The notes: generated from the letters alone by a model not told the origin. A DNA stretch of 25,982 bases from Minisyncoccota bacterium (GCA_028704295.1 JAQVLF010000002.1:1-25982), one strand, 5' to 3'. Positions 6,852 to 15,079 are shown, numbered from the stretch's first letter. Numbers and translations: made by a program.

Positions 6852-7700
6852 TTAACCTTCCCATAGGGCCCATTTTGAAAGCAAAGCTTCAAAAACTTCT
6901 AGGGCTCTACTATTATTAAATTTATTAATATTAATACCTTCTCTTAATTGTTTTCTTGTTGGAATAAAAATATCTGTTTCTGCTCTAAATGGACAAATTG
7001 GATACGACTTTAATGGCTCTCCTTCCCTTACTCCTGTCACGCCACTCTCTGGACAGGCTTTGAAATTAAATCCCCTACAACCAATATGACCCCTAATAAC
7101 TGGAAGCTCTCTTATTAGATTAAAATATAATTGAGCAGCCAAGCACCTCATTTCAGGAGAAGTCCTCACGCATGTTCTTAGACTTAAAAAGTTTATTAAA
7201 GATCTTAAATTTATTGTAAAATGATAAATCCCCACAGCTTGACAAAACGGAAGCAAATATCTTGCTGATTCCCTTGGAATATTGTTTTCCATTGCCTTTT
7301 CATAAGCTGCTAAGTTGTTTTCAATTACATTTAAAAAACTTTGTTTCTCTTCCTCGTTATTTAAAATATGCCAAGGAACAATAACCTCATACATACTTTC
7401 TTCTCTTTCAAACATTTTGTCTACCTTGACATATCTTGTTGAATATCCGCTATGAGAAGACATTCTATGTTCTAATAATTCTGGAGCATTTCCTTTTGTC
7501 ATCTTAATATCAAATTTAATAATGATATGCTCGAGCGATGATCCATAATCATTTTCAATAATCATATTAAAAATATCGCTGCCTTCAATATGAGCAGGAA
7601 CCCCGCTCATTTTAGCTGAATAAGCAACTTCTTCCCATGCCTTCTCGCCTCCCAAAACTTTAAAATTCCATATTTGTGGTTTAACTGCTTGAATTTTCAT
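6852..7700 (-). CDS. thyX: Flavin-dependent thymidylate synthase (divergent motif, Cys-containing tail)
   Basis: Makes dTMP from dUMP using FAD, NADPH and methylene-tetrahydrofolate. The ThyX signature RHRx7SxR appears as E77-H78-R79 ... S87-T88-R89 (EHRMSSHSGYSTRY), so the first arginine is Glu. The second conserved region is INLRSLINFLSLR (163-175), followed by PEMRCLA (182-188), as in the family C-terminal FAD/dUMP site. The 282-residue protein is longer than many ThyX (about 220-250). It has a cysteine-containing tail (C208, C216, C236) that is not part of the standard core and may bind a metal. It overlaps tmk by 4 bases (ATGA) and is coupled to it. Tail function is unknown. Confidence 0.9.
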   Translation of the reverse strand: MKIQAVKPQIWNFKVLGGEKAWEEVAYSAKMSGVPAHIEGSDIFNMIIENDYGSSLEHIIIKFDIKMTKGNAPELLEHRMSSHSGYSTRYVKVDKMFEREESMYEVIVPWHILNNEEEKQSFLNVIENNLAAYEKAMENNIPRESARYLLPFCQAVGIYHFTINLRSLINFLSLRTCVRTSPEMRCLAAQLYFNLIRELPVIRGHIGCRGFNFKACPESGVTGVREGEPLKSYPICPFRAETDIFIPTRKQLREGININKFNNSRALEVFEALLSKWALWEG

Positions 7701-8302
7701 AATTTGCTAATTATATTATTAAAAACTTCTTCAATTGGCTTTTCTCCGTCAATTATTTCCCATTTGCAAAATACTTGATCTTTTGCAACTTTTAAATATT
7801 GTTCTCTTACAGCATTCATGAAAGCTAAGTTGCTTTCATTTCTATCCAATTTATCAAAACCTTGTTTTTCACTTGCCTTTCTCCTTTGAGATTCTTCTGC
7901 CGTAATATCCAAAAGCAAACAAACATCTGGAACTGGAACTTGAAACATTTGATCTAGCTTCAAAATATCTTCTGTTTTTTTTCCTGCAAGAGTTTGAAAG
8001 GCAAACATTGAAGTAAAATACCTGTCGCAGATGACGTGCTTACCGCTATTTAATTCATTTAAAATTTTTGTTTTAAACTGCAATATTTCTGCGTAATAAA
8101 CCAAAACTTCGACGTCTTTATCCTCATAAATAATTCTTTTGTGGAGAAAATCATCGATTATTTCTCCCAATTTAGTCTTATATGCTGGGAATGCTTCAAA
8201 AAAAATGTTTTCATCCCCCAAGTGTTTCTTAAGAAGGTTTGTCTGGGTTTCACCTCCGCAGCCATCAATCCCCTCTATAACAATAAATTTTCCTTTTTCC
8301 AT
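7697..8302 (-). CDS. tmk: Thymidylate kinase with altered P-loop
   Basis: Phosphorylates dTMP to dTDP. The 201-residue protein has the family fold order: FIVIEGIDG (6-14), FPAY (38-41), the DRY motif in ICDRYFTSMFAFQ (D93-R94-Y95), a LID with arginines (R140, R141) and a conserved-looking KLDRNE (151-156). The P-loop reads GIDGCGGETQ (11-20), so the invariant Walker A lysine is Gly17 and the usual Ser is Glu18. The bases read directly (GGT GAA) and the frame is intact, so this is not a frameshift. The gene lies between dcd and thyX and ends in TGA overlapping the thyX ATG. Function is probably kept, but nucleotide binding must differ from the E. coli enzyme. Confidence 0.9.
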   Translation of the reverse strand: MEKGKFIVIEGIDGCGGETQTNLLKKHLGDENIFFEAFPAYKTKLGEIIDDFLHKRIIYEDKDVEVLVYYAEILQFKTKILNELNSGKHVICDRYFTSMFAFQTLAGKKTEDILKLDQMFQVPVPDVCLLLDITAEESQRRKASEKQGFDKLDRNESNLAFMNAVREQYLKVAKDQVFCKWEIIDGEKPIEEVFNNIISKL

Positions 8303-8332
8303 AAATTTAATTATTTAAAAAACAGAAAAATA

Positions 8333-8902
8333 TCATTCCCCTGTTTCTAATCTGCTTTCTTGTGGATGCTCTTGGCTTGAATATTTAGCACCCTCTTTTT
8401 TGTAATAAGGCTTTGTTGTTGGAGACTTTAATTCGTGAAAAACCAACTGACATATTCTTGTGCCTGGGTATAGTAATACTGGAATCATGCCAATATTCTC
8501 CATCTCCAAAACAATTTTCCCTTTAAAGCCTGGATCAATATGTCCTGCTGTTGAATGAACTACAATGCCAAGCCTTCCTAAGCTTGATCTTCCGTCAATT
8601 CTAGCAGTAATATTATCTGGCAAAAATACTTCTTCTAAAGTAATCCCTAATACAAATTCATTTGGATGAAAAACAAAAGGCTCATCTTCTTTTAAAGTAA
8701 TAAGCCTAGTGCTATTATTGAAAGTCTCTGGGTCTCTTGTATCTATAAAAGGTTTTTTACGGTGTTCAAAAATATTGAATTCATATCCTAATCTTAAATC
8801 TAATGAAGCAGAACCTAACTGCTTTTCCAAGTTAGGCTCTGGTGTGATTTGAATCTTATTTGATTCGATTAATTCTTGTATATCTTTGTCTGATAGTGTC
8901 AT
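8333..8902 (-). CDS. dcd: dCTP deaminase, probably bifunctional (dUMP-forming)
   Basis: Trimeric dUTPase-fold enzyme. The 189 residues include GSASLDLRLG (30-39), the nucleotide-binding RIDGRSSLGRLG (101-112), TAGHIDPGF (118-126) and catalytic Glu133 in VLEMEN. The TAG-x-IDPGF form and the tail KYSSQEHPQESR resemble the Mycobacterium tuberculosis and Methanocaldococcus enzymes, which both deaminate dCTP and release pyrophosphate to give dUMP. E. coli Dcd has TAHRIDPG and makes dUTP. Bifunctionality is inferred from this resemblance and from ThyX nearby; no separate dut gene is in the window. It starts directly after the rplK stop (no gap) and precedes tmk by 30 bases. Confidence 0.93.
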   Translation of the reverse strand: MTLSDKDIQELIESNKIQITPEPNLEKQLGSASLDLRLGYEFNIFEHRKKPFIDTRDPETFNNSTRLITLKEDEPFVFHPNEFVLGITLEEVFLPDNITARIDGRSSLGRLGIVVHSTAGHIDPGFKGKIVLEMENIGMIPVLLYPGTRICQLVFHELKSPTTKPYYKKEGAKYSSQEHPQESRLETGE

Positions 8903-9328
8903 TTAGTCAATTACTTCAACGCCAAGTGATCTTGCTGTACCCTCTAATATCTTTAAGGCAGCCTCTATATCATTTGCATTTAAGTCCTTCATTTTTCTTT
9001 CAGCAATTTTAGTTAATTCTTCTTTTGTAATCTTTCCAACTTTTTTCTTATTTGCCTCTCCCGAACCCTTTTCAATCCCAATCGCTTTTTTAATTAATTG
9101 CGCAGCTGGCGGTTCTTTTAAGATATATTCGTAAGACCTGTCTTCGTAAACAATAATATCAACAGGGATTTTAAATCCTGCGCTTTGTTGAGTATCAGCG
9201 TTAAATCTTTGACAAAATTCTGCCATATTAATTCCTGTTGGAGCAAGAGCCGGCCCTACTGGAGGCGCTGGAGTTGCTTTTCCTGCTGCTATATGTAATT
9301 TTACTATTTTTGAAACTTTTTTTGCCAT
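8903..9328 (-). CDS. rplK: 50S ribosomal protein L11
   Basis: Part of the L7/L12 stalk base and GTPase-associated centre. The 141-residue length is standard. Motifs include KLHIAAGKATPAPPVGPAL (11-29), GINMAEFCQRFNA and the C-terminal rRNA-binding helix region ending IEAALKILEGTARSLGVEV. It follows nusG by 1 base, the normal secE-nusG-rplK order, but the next gene is dcd, not rplA (L1). Loss of L1 is reported for some Parcubacteria, and this junction fits that. Confidence 0.98.
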   Translation of the reverse strand: MAKKVSKIVKLHIAAGKATPAPPVGPALAPTGINMAEFCQRFNADTQQSAGFKIPVDIIVYEDRSYEYILKEPPAAQLIKKAIGIEKGSGEANKKKVGKITKEELTKIAERKMKDLNANDIEAALKILEGTARSLGVEVID

Positions 9329-9329
9329 A

Positions 9330-9875
9330 TTATATTTTCTTAATCTGAAGAGAGTCTAATTCAAGCGGCGTATCTCTTCCAAACATGTTAATTAATACTT
9401 TAACTTTACCTTTTTCTTTATCTATTCCTGAAACTTTTCCATCAAAATCTTTAAATGGACCATCAATAATCTTTATTGCATCGCCTTTTCTAAAATCAAT
9501 ATTAAACTCAGGCTCTTCTGCATTCATTCTCTTTTTTAATGCTTCAATTTCTTCAATTGATACTGGTAATGGAACTGTTCCTGAACCAACAAAACCAGTT
9601 ACATTTGGCGTGTTTCTTACAACATACCATGAATCGTCAGTTACAATCATTTCAACTAAAACATATCCTGGATAAATCTTTTCTTCTATTGTCTTTTTCT
9701 TTCCATTTTTAATCTTAATCTTTTTTTCTTTTGGAACAATTACATTAAAAATCTTGTCATCCATAGATAATGACTCGATTCTCTGCTTTAACCCCTTAGC
9801 AACCGCATCTTCGTATCCTGAATAAGTGTGCAGAACATACCATCTTCTTTCATTTGTTTCTTGTTGTTTTGCCAT
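9330..9875 (-). CDS. nusG: Transcription termination/antitermination factor NusG
   Basis: Binds RNA polymerase across the cleft and links it to ribosome or Rho. Residues 10-115 form the NGN domain: RWYVLHTYSGYED (11-23) and the YPGYVLVEM core (68-76). Residues about 125-181 form the KOW domain with GDAIKIIDGPFKDFDGKV. At 181 residues it is the normal size with no inserted domain. It sits 2 bases after secE and 1 base before rplK and has no Shine-Dalgarno sequence before its ATG. Confidence 0.97.
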   Translation of the reverse strand: MAKQQETNERRWYVLHTYSGYEDAVAKGLKQRIESLSMDDKIFNVIVPKEKKIKIKNGKKKTIEEKIYPGYVLVEMIVTDDSWYVVRNTPNVTGFVGSGTVPLPVSIEEIEALKKRMNAEEPEFNIDFRKGDAIKIIDGPFKDFDGKVSGIDKEKGKVKVLINMFGRDTPLELDSLQIKKI

Positions 9876-9877
9876 AA

Positions 9878-10066
9878 TTAGTATTTAATAATATAGTTTT
9901 CTAGTACGTGGAAAAATGCAAGATCTAATAATCCTAAAATAGCAGCCACAAATACAGAGACAATGATAACGCTAATTACGTATTTAACCGTTTCTTGTTT
10001 AGTAGGCCAAGTTACTCGCCTCAATTCCCTAAAAACATCTTGCATAAAATTTCCTGTTTTATTCAT
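9878..10066 (-). CDS. secE: Preprotein translocase subunit SecE
   Basis: Essential small subunit of SecYEG. The 62 residues are the minimal form: an amphipathic helix with the conserved ELRRVTWPTKQE (14-25), then one transmembrane helix (about 28-52). First gene of the long operon ending at gatB. The promoter at 10073-10101 places the predicted transcript start on the A of its ATG, so translation of this gene would be leaderless. Confidence 0.95.
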   Translation of the reverse strand: MNKTGNFMQDVFRELRRVTWPTKQETVKYVISVIIVSVFVAAILGLLDLAFFHVLENYIIKY

Positions 10067-10072
10067 AGAATT

Positions 10073-10101
10073 ACAATAACAAAAAGGGATTTAAATGTCA
10101 A
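10073..10101 (-). promoter_or_regulatory. Promoter of the secE operon: TTGACA-17-TATTGT, 6 nt before the ATG
   Basis: Minus strand: perfect -35 TTGACA (10101-10096), 17-base spacer, -10 TATTGT (10078-10073) preceded by TGT, which gives an extended -10. Only six bases (AATTCT) separate the -10 from the secE ATG, so the +1 would be the A of the start codon. Confidence 0.6.
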
Positions 10102-10103
10102 TT

Positions 10104-12014
10104 TTATACATCTAAATTCTTAACATCTTTAGCTGATAATTGAATAAACCTCTTTCTTGGCACAACATCTTTGCCCATCAAAGTATCAATTGTTTTGTCT
10201 GCTTCTTGCGCATCTTCAATATTTACCCTCACAAGCACTCTTCTTGCTGGATCCATAGTTGTTTCCCACAATTGCTCAGGATTCATTTCTCCCAAACCCT
10301 TATATCTTTGAATAGAAAGCTTTAATCCTTTAATTTCTTTTAGAACTCTCTCTTTTTCACCTTCGGTATACGCATAACGAATATCTTTTCCCGACTGAAT
10401 CTTGTATAAAGGAGGCTGAGCAACATATAAATACCCTCTTTCAATAATTTCTCTAAAATGTCTGAAGAATAATGTTAGAATAAGGGTTTTGATATGGTTT
10501 CCATCAGAATCCGCATCACACATGATGATAATTCTATGGTATCTCAATTTTTCAATATTAAAATCTTCTGCGACTGCTGTTCCCATTGCAATAATTAAAT
10601 TTTTAATTTCAACAGAAGCTAACATTTTATCTAATCTTACTCTTTCAACATTAAGAATTTTACCTCTTAAAGGTAAAATAGCCTGAAATCTTCTATCTCT
10701 TGCTTGTCTGCTTGAACCTCCCGCAGATTCTCCCTCCACAAGATATATTTCACATTCTTCTGGTTTTTTAGAGCTGCAATCCGATAATTTTCCTGGAAGC
10801 GCTAATCCATCCAAAACTCCTTTTCTTAAAACTGTTTCCTTAGCAGCTCTTGCAGCTAGCCTGGCTTTAGCAGAAAGCAACGTCTTTTCAATAATAATTC
10901 TTGTATCTTGAGCAAATTTATCTAAAAAGTCTATTAAGGCATCGCTCGTCACAGAATCAACCGCCGTTCTTGCTTCTGGGTTTCCTAGTTTTGCTTTAGT
11001 TTGCCCTTCAAATTGAGGCTCAGGAACTTTAATTGATATGACCGCGATAATTCCTTCCCTTACATCATCTCCCGAAAGCTTGTCATTATTCTTAAGAGCT
11101 CCTCCTTTCTTGGCATAATCATTAACAAGCCTTGTTAAAGCCGTTCTAAATCCTGTTAAATGCATTCCGCCTTCAGAAGTATAGATATTATTTGTAAAAC
11201 TTTCTTCTTGTGGCTCAATTTCATCTGTATATTGAAAAGCAACTTCAACAAAAATATCATCTTTTTCTTTAGCAATGTAGAAAGGGGTTGGATTTAAAGT
11301 TTTTGTATCTCCAATCAAATAATTTAGGTATGACTTTACTCCTCCCTCGAAATAGAAATGGTATTCATAAGGATTTTCCTCATCTCTTAAGTCATAAAAA
11401 TCTATCTTAACCCCTTTTGTTAAATATGCCTGCTGCCTTAGGTGATTTATTATTGTTTTTCTATTAAATACAATTTCTTTAAAAATTGTAGGATCTGGCT
11501 GAAAAGTAATAGTTGTCCCTGTTTCCTTTGTCTCGCCTGCTTTCTTAACGGGATATCTTGGTATCGCGGTATCATATTCTTGCACAAAAACACCGCCATC
11601 CTTTTTAATTTCGGCTTTAAGATAAGTAGATAAAGCACAGACAACAGAAAGTCCTACTCCATGAAGACCCCCTGATATTTTGTATGCTCCCCCTCCAAAT
11701 TTACCTCCTGCGTGAAGGGTTGTTAAAATTGTTTCTAATGCTGATTTTTTTGTTTTTTCATGTATATCAACTGGAATACCTCTTCCATTATCTTCCACCC
11801 TAACCACTTCTCCTGGAAGAAGCGAAACTCTTATATGATCTGCGTATCCTCCGATTGCTTCATCCAATGAATTGTCCACAACTTCGTAAATCAAATGGTG
11901 CAATCCTTGAGGCCCAGTTGAACCAATATACATACCAGGCCTTTTTCTAACTGGCTCCAACCCTTCTAGAACTTGTATTGCGCTGGCTAAATAATTATTT
12001 TCTTTATTAGTCAT
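10104..12014 (-). CDS. gyrB: DNA gyrase subunit B
   Basis: ATPase subunit of the type IIA topoisomerase. GHKL ATP site: E44/N48 in YEVVDNSLDEA, DNGRGIPV (75-82) and GGLHGVG (115-121). Transducer domain about 225-395. TOPRIM: catalytic Glu428 in VEGESAGG and the metal-binding D500-A-D502-S-D504 (usually DADVDG). The C-terminal QRYKGLGEMNPEQLWETTMDP region is cut by the stop-side tail in the usual way. Length 636 is typical for the form without the enterobacterial insertion. ParE is a related alternative, but the conserved tail and TOPRIM spacing fit GyrB; gyrA is not in the window. It lies 6 bases after pheT in a pheS-pheT-gyrB operon. Confidence 0.93.
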   Translation of the reverse strand: MTNKENNYLASAIQVLEGLEPVRKRPGMYIGSTGPQGLHHLIYEVVDNSLDEAIGGYADHIRVSLLPGEVVRVEDNGRGIPVDIHEKTKKSALETILTTLHAGGKFGGGAYKISGGLHGVGLSVVCALSTYLKAEIKKDGGVFVQEYDTAIPRYPVKKAGETKETGTTITFQPDPTIFKEIVFNRKTIINHLRQQAYLTKGVKIDFYDLRDEENPYEYHFYFEGGVKSYLNYLIGDTKTLNPTPFYIAKEKDDIFVEVAFQYTDEIEPQEESFTNNIYTSEGGMHLTGFRTALTRLVNDYAKKGGALKNNDKLSGDDVREGIIAVISIKVPEPQFEGQTKAKLGNPEARTAVDSVTSDALIDFLDKFAQDTRIIIEKTLLSAKARLAARAAKETVLRKGVLDGLALPGKLSDCSSKKPEECEIYLVEGESAGGSSRQARDRRFQAILPLRGKILNVERVRLDKMLASVEIKNLIIAMGTAVAEDFNIEKLRYHRIIIMCDADSDGNHIKTLILTLFFRHFREIIERGYLYVAQPPLYKIQSGKDIRYAYTEGEKERVLKEIKGLKLSIQRYKGLGEMNPEQLWETTMDPARRVLVRVNIEDAQEADKTIDTLMGKDVVPRKRFIQLSAKDVKNLDV

Positions 12015-12020
12015 ATTGCT

Positions 12021-14021
12021 CTATTTCTTAACTTCCCATTCTGGGTTTTGTTCTAAATTACTTATTATTTTTTCGTGAATTTTGTTTATCTCCTCACTAC
12101 CTAAACTCCTATCCATTGCTTGAAGAAAAATTCTAAATGTGATGCTTTTTAGATCTTCCGCATAATTATCATACACATCTAAAAGCTCAATATCTTTTAA
12201 AAGCTTTCCTTCTGAGACTGCGATCACCTCTGTCACATCTCCGATTCTAGTATTACTAGGAACAATAACGGAAATATCTCTTGTTGCAACTGGGAATAAA
12301 GAAACAGGAGTATATTCGTTTTCATTTTTAGCTCCTTTTTCAATAATATCAAAATCTAATTCAAATAATACTGGATCAATATCTAAATTAAGAGCATTTA
12401 GTACATATCTTGACAAATGTCCAATCACTCCTACTTCCTTTTTATTGATCTTTATTATAGCAGATTTTCTCTTACTCATAAAGTCCTCCTTTTGATTAGG
12501 GATATACTCAATATCCACTATTCCGAAATCATTGAATATTTCCTCTAAATATCCTTTCAAATTAGAATAATCTTGCGGAAATATGAGCCCTGAAAATAAT
12601 TTCTTTTCTATAAAACTGCCATTTCTCTTGAATACGCTTCCGATTTCGTAAATCTTAATATCCTTTTCATATCTTAAATTAAGTCTCAAATTTTTAATTA
12701 AATTAGGAATAAGAGAAGATCTTAAATATTCAGATTCGATAGCTATTGGATTTTCAAGCTCTACTAGTTTTGATAAATTAAAGTCTGCCTTGTCTTTCTC
12801 TCCAATAAAAGAATAATTATATACTTCAAAAAAACCTAATTCCTTTAAGACAGATCTAAAATTATTCTGCCAATAAAGACTATCGTTCCTTTCTATTTTT
12901 TGAGCTGAAACTGGAAAAACTGGCTCTATTTTATCATAGCCATATATCCTTCCAACCTCCTCAATTAAATTCTCTTCAATTGAAATATCTCTTCTAAAGG
13001 AAGGAACTTCAACCTGAATTTTGTCTTTCTCTTCTTTAGTAATTTCAAATTCCAAACTTCTTAAAATTCTTTTAATGTCATTTAAAGGTACATCCATGCC
13101 AAGGAATTTTCTTAAATAGTTTATATTTAGGAGAAGTTTTTTGGGCTTTTCCTTAAGAGGGTAAACATCAATAACGCCTTTTAAAACCTTAGCCCCTGTC
13201 AATTCTTGAATAAGAGCTGCTGCTCTTTCTAAAGCAAGCTCAGCAAGATTAGGATCAAGATCATGGCTAAATCTTAATGAAGAGTCTGTTCTCAATTTAA
13301 TTTTTTTGGAAGTCTTATATATTAAATTAGGACCAAAATTAGCTGATTCTAATACAATCGCCTTTGTCGTCTTCTTAACTTCTGCTTTTGTTCCTCCTTT
13401 AATCCCTGCAATTGCAAGAACATCTTTCTCATCTCTTATAGTCAAAATACTTGTATCTAAAATGTATTCGTCATTAGATAAAGACTCAAATTTTTCTCCT
13501 TTATTTGCTTTGTCAATGATTATTTTTTTGTTTTCTGAAAGCTTTTCATAATCAAAAGCATGGAGCGGCTGACCTAGTTCAAGCATTACATAATTTGTGA
13601 TATCAACAACATTATTAATTGAAGAAATTCCACATGTCTTTAACCTTTCTTTAATATAATCAGGGGATTCCCCTATTTCAACCCCTGTCAAAACCCTTGC
13701 CATATATCTTCTGCATCCATTATTCCTAACTTCTGCTTCCAAGAAATTACCAATATGTAAAGAATCATCTTCTTTAATCAAAATCTTTGGCATAGCTAAT
13801 TTTAAACCTAAAATAGCTGCACATTCTCTTGCAATGCCTAAGTGACTCAATGCATCGCTTCCTCTATCTGGTAGAACCTTTATTTCAAGTGCACAATCTC
13901 CATTAACTTTTAAAGGAAGCTCAACCTCAAAAGCATGAAGTGTAATCTTCTCTATCAATTCTTTTGGCTTTCCTAGCTCTTCTTTAAAAAATGATTGTAA
14001 AAATTTGTAGGATATAATCAT
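12021..14021 (-). CDS. pheT: Phenylalanyl-tRNA synthetase beta subunit, lacking the EMAP-type tRNA-binding domain
   Basis: Partner of PheS in the (alpha-beta)2 synthetase; carries the editing site and tRNA contacts. At 666 residues it is about 130 shorter than E. coli PheT (795). B1 residues (HAFEVE, 29-34) run directly into the segment IKVLPDRGSDALSHLGIARE (47-66), so the OB-fold B2 domain is missing. The B3/B4 editing domain is present with ELGQPLHAFD (H154), VLES (E225) and RTDSSLRF (T245, S247; Ala at the last position in E. coli). B5 with VPSFRRDISIEENLIEEVGRIYGYDKI-type motif is around 339-365, and the FDX-ACB tRNA-binding domain about 575-666. Two bases separate it from pheS. Confidence 0.95.
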   Translation of the reverse strand: MIISYKFLQSFFKEELGKPKELIEKITLHAFEVELPLKVNGDCALEIKVLPDRGSDALSHLGIARECAAILGLKLAMPKILIKEDDSLHIGNFLEAEVRNNGCRRYMARVLTGVEIGESPDYIKERLKTCGISSINNVVDITNYVMLELGQPLHAFDYEKLSENKKIIIDKANKGEKFESLSNDEYILDTSILTIRDEKDVLAIAGIKGGTKAEVKKTTKAIVLESANFGPNLIYKTSKKIKLRTDSSLRFSHDLDPNLAELALERAAALIQELTGAKVLKGVIDVYPLKEKPKKLLLNINYLRKFLGMDVPLNDIKRILRSLEFEITKEEKDKIQVEVPSFRRDISIEENLIEEVGRIYGYDKIEPVFPVSAQKIERNDSLYWQNNFRSVLKELGFFEVYNYSFIGEKDKADFNLSKLVELENPIAIESEYLRSSLIPNLIKNLRLNLRYEKDIKIYEIGSVFKRNGSFIEKKLFSGLIFPQDYSNLKGYLEEIFNDFGIVDIEYIPNQKEDFMSKRKSAIIKINKKEVGVIGHLSRYVLNALNLDIDPVLFELDFDIIEKGAKNENEYTPVSLFPVATRDISVIVPSNTRIGDVTEVIAVSEGKLLKDIELLDVYDNYAEDLKSITFRIFLQAMDRSLGSEEINKIHEKIISNLEQNPEWEVKK

Positions 14022-14023
14022 AA

Positions 14024-15073
14024 CTAAAATTGCTTTAAAAATCTTAAATCTCCGCTATGGAACCATTTAATGTGATCTATTTTGTATTTCATCATAGCAA
14101 GCCTATCAATCGAAATTCCAAATGCGAAACCGGTTAAATTTTGAGGATCTAATCCGCAATTTTTAAACACGTTCGGATGAACCATGCCCGCACCCAAAAT
14201 TTCAATCCAACCGCCGCCTTGACATATTGAACACCCTTTTCCATTGCATACAACGCAGCTCATATCAACTTCAAAACCAGGCTCTACAAAAGGAAAGTAA
14301 CTTGGCCTTAACCTAATTTTAACGTCTAAATTTCTAAAAAACTCTTGCAAAAATCTTTCTAAGACCGCTTTCAAATTAGCAACAGATATATGTTCATCAA
14401 CTAAAAGCCCTTCTATCTGATAAAAACAAGATTCGTGAGAAGCGTCCGTTGCTTCATATCTAAATACTCTTCCTGGGGCAACAATTCTAAAAGGAGGCAC
14501 ATGACTTTCCATATATCTTGTTTGAATGTTTGAAGTATGTGTTCTTAAAACATATTTTTCTCTACTATCTAATTCTTCCCTGTTTTTCTGCTTAATAAAG
14601 AAAGTATCTTGCATTTCCCTTGCAGGATGATCTTTTGGAAAATTTAAGGCATCAAAATTGTGCCACTCATCTTCTATTTCAGGGCCTTGAATTATTGAAA
14701 AACCAAGAAAAGTAAATATATCTTCTATTTCTTTTTTGACAATAGATAATGGATGAATATGTCCTCTTTGAAAAGCTTTTACACCTGGGAAAGTGATATC
14801 TAGAGACTCCATCTCCTCCTTTTCCTTAAGCTCCTCCAATTTAAAAGCTTTCTTTTCTAGTTCAATCTTCTCTTCTAAAAAATTCAAAGCCTCATTAATT
14901 TGAGCTCCAAGCTCCTTTCTTTCTTCTCCTGTTAAATCTTTCATTTTTGAAGATAGCTCTCTTAATTTTCCTTTCTTTCCTAAATATTCTTTTTCTATAT
15001 TCTCTAAATCATTTAAATCCTTAGATTGTTCTAGTTTTTCTAAGGCTTCTTTTTTAAGATTTTCTGTTTTCAT
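14024..15073 (-). CDS. pheS: Phenylalanyl-tRNA synthetase alpha subunit
   Basis: Catalytic class II subunit. The N-terminal helical coiled coil (1-90) is followed by the active-site domain: RGHIHPLS (103-110), GFSIIQGPEIEDEWHNFDALN (124-144, motif 1 region), LRTHTSNIQTR, motif 2 around FRIVAPGRVFRYEATDASH, and motif 3 GFAFGISIDRLAMMKY (315-330). A four-cysteine zinc knuckle (C273, C276, C281, C284) sits between motifs, as in several other bacterial PheS. Length 349 is normal. Its own promoter lies 6 bases before the ATG, so it heads the pheS-pheT-gyrB operon. Confidence 0.97.
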   Translation of the reverse strand: MKTENLKKEALEKLEQSKDLNDLENIEKEYLGKKGKLRELSSKMKDLTGEERKELGAQINEALNFLEEKIELEKKAFKLEELKEKEEMESLDITFPGVKAFQRGHIHPLSIVKKEIEDIFTFLGFSIIQGPEIEDEWHNFDALNFPKDHPAREMQDTFFIKQKNREELDSREKYVLRTHTSNIQTRYMESHVPPFRIVAPGRVFRYEATDASHESCFYQIEGLLVDEHISVANLKAVLERFLQEFFRNLDVKIRLRPSYFPFVEPGFEVDMSCVVCNGKGCSICQGGGWIEILGAGMVHPNVFKNCGLDPQNLTGFAFGISIDRLAMMKYKIDHIKWFHSGDLRFLKQF

Positions 15074-15079
15074 ACCCCA

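Noticed and set aside
6847..6873. Upstream start of glyA at 6873
   Set aside because: It adds nine residues not seen in SHMT and overlaps thyX by 22 bases. ATG 6846 has the only good Shine-Dalgarno match at correct spacing. The longer start cannot be fully excluded.
10090..10116. Hairpin between gyrB and secE (TTTAGATGT/ACATTTAAA) as a terminator
   Set aside because: The stem is almost entirely A-T with one G-U pair, overlaps the -35 of the secE promoter, and the T run starts several bases too late. It may still weaken read-through.
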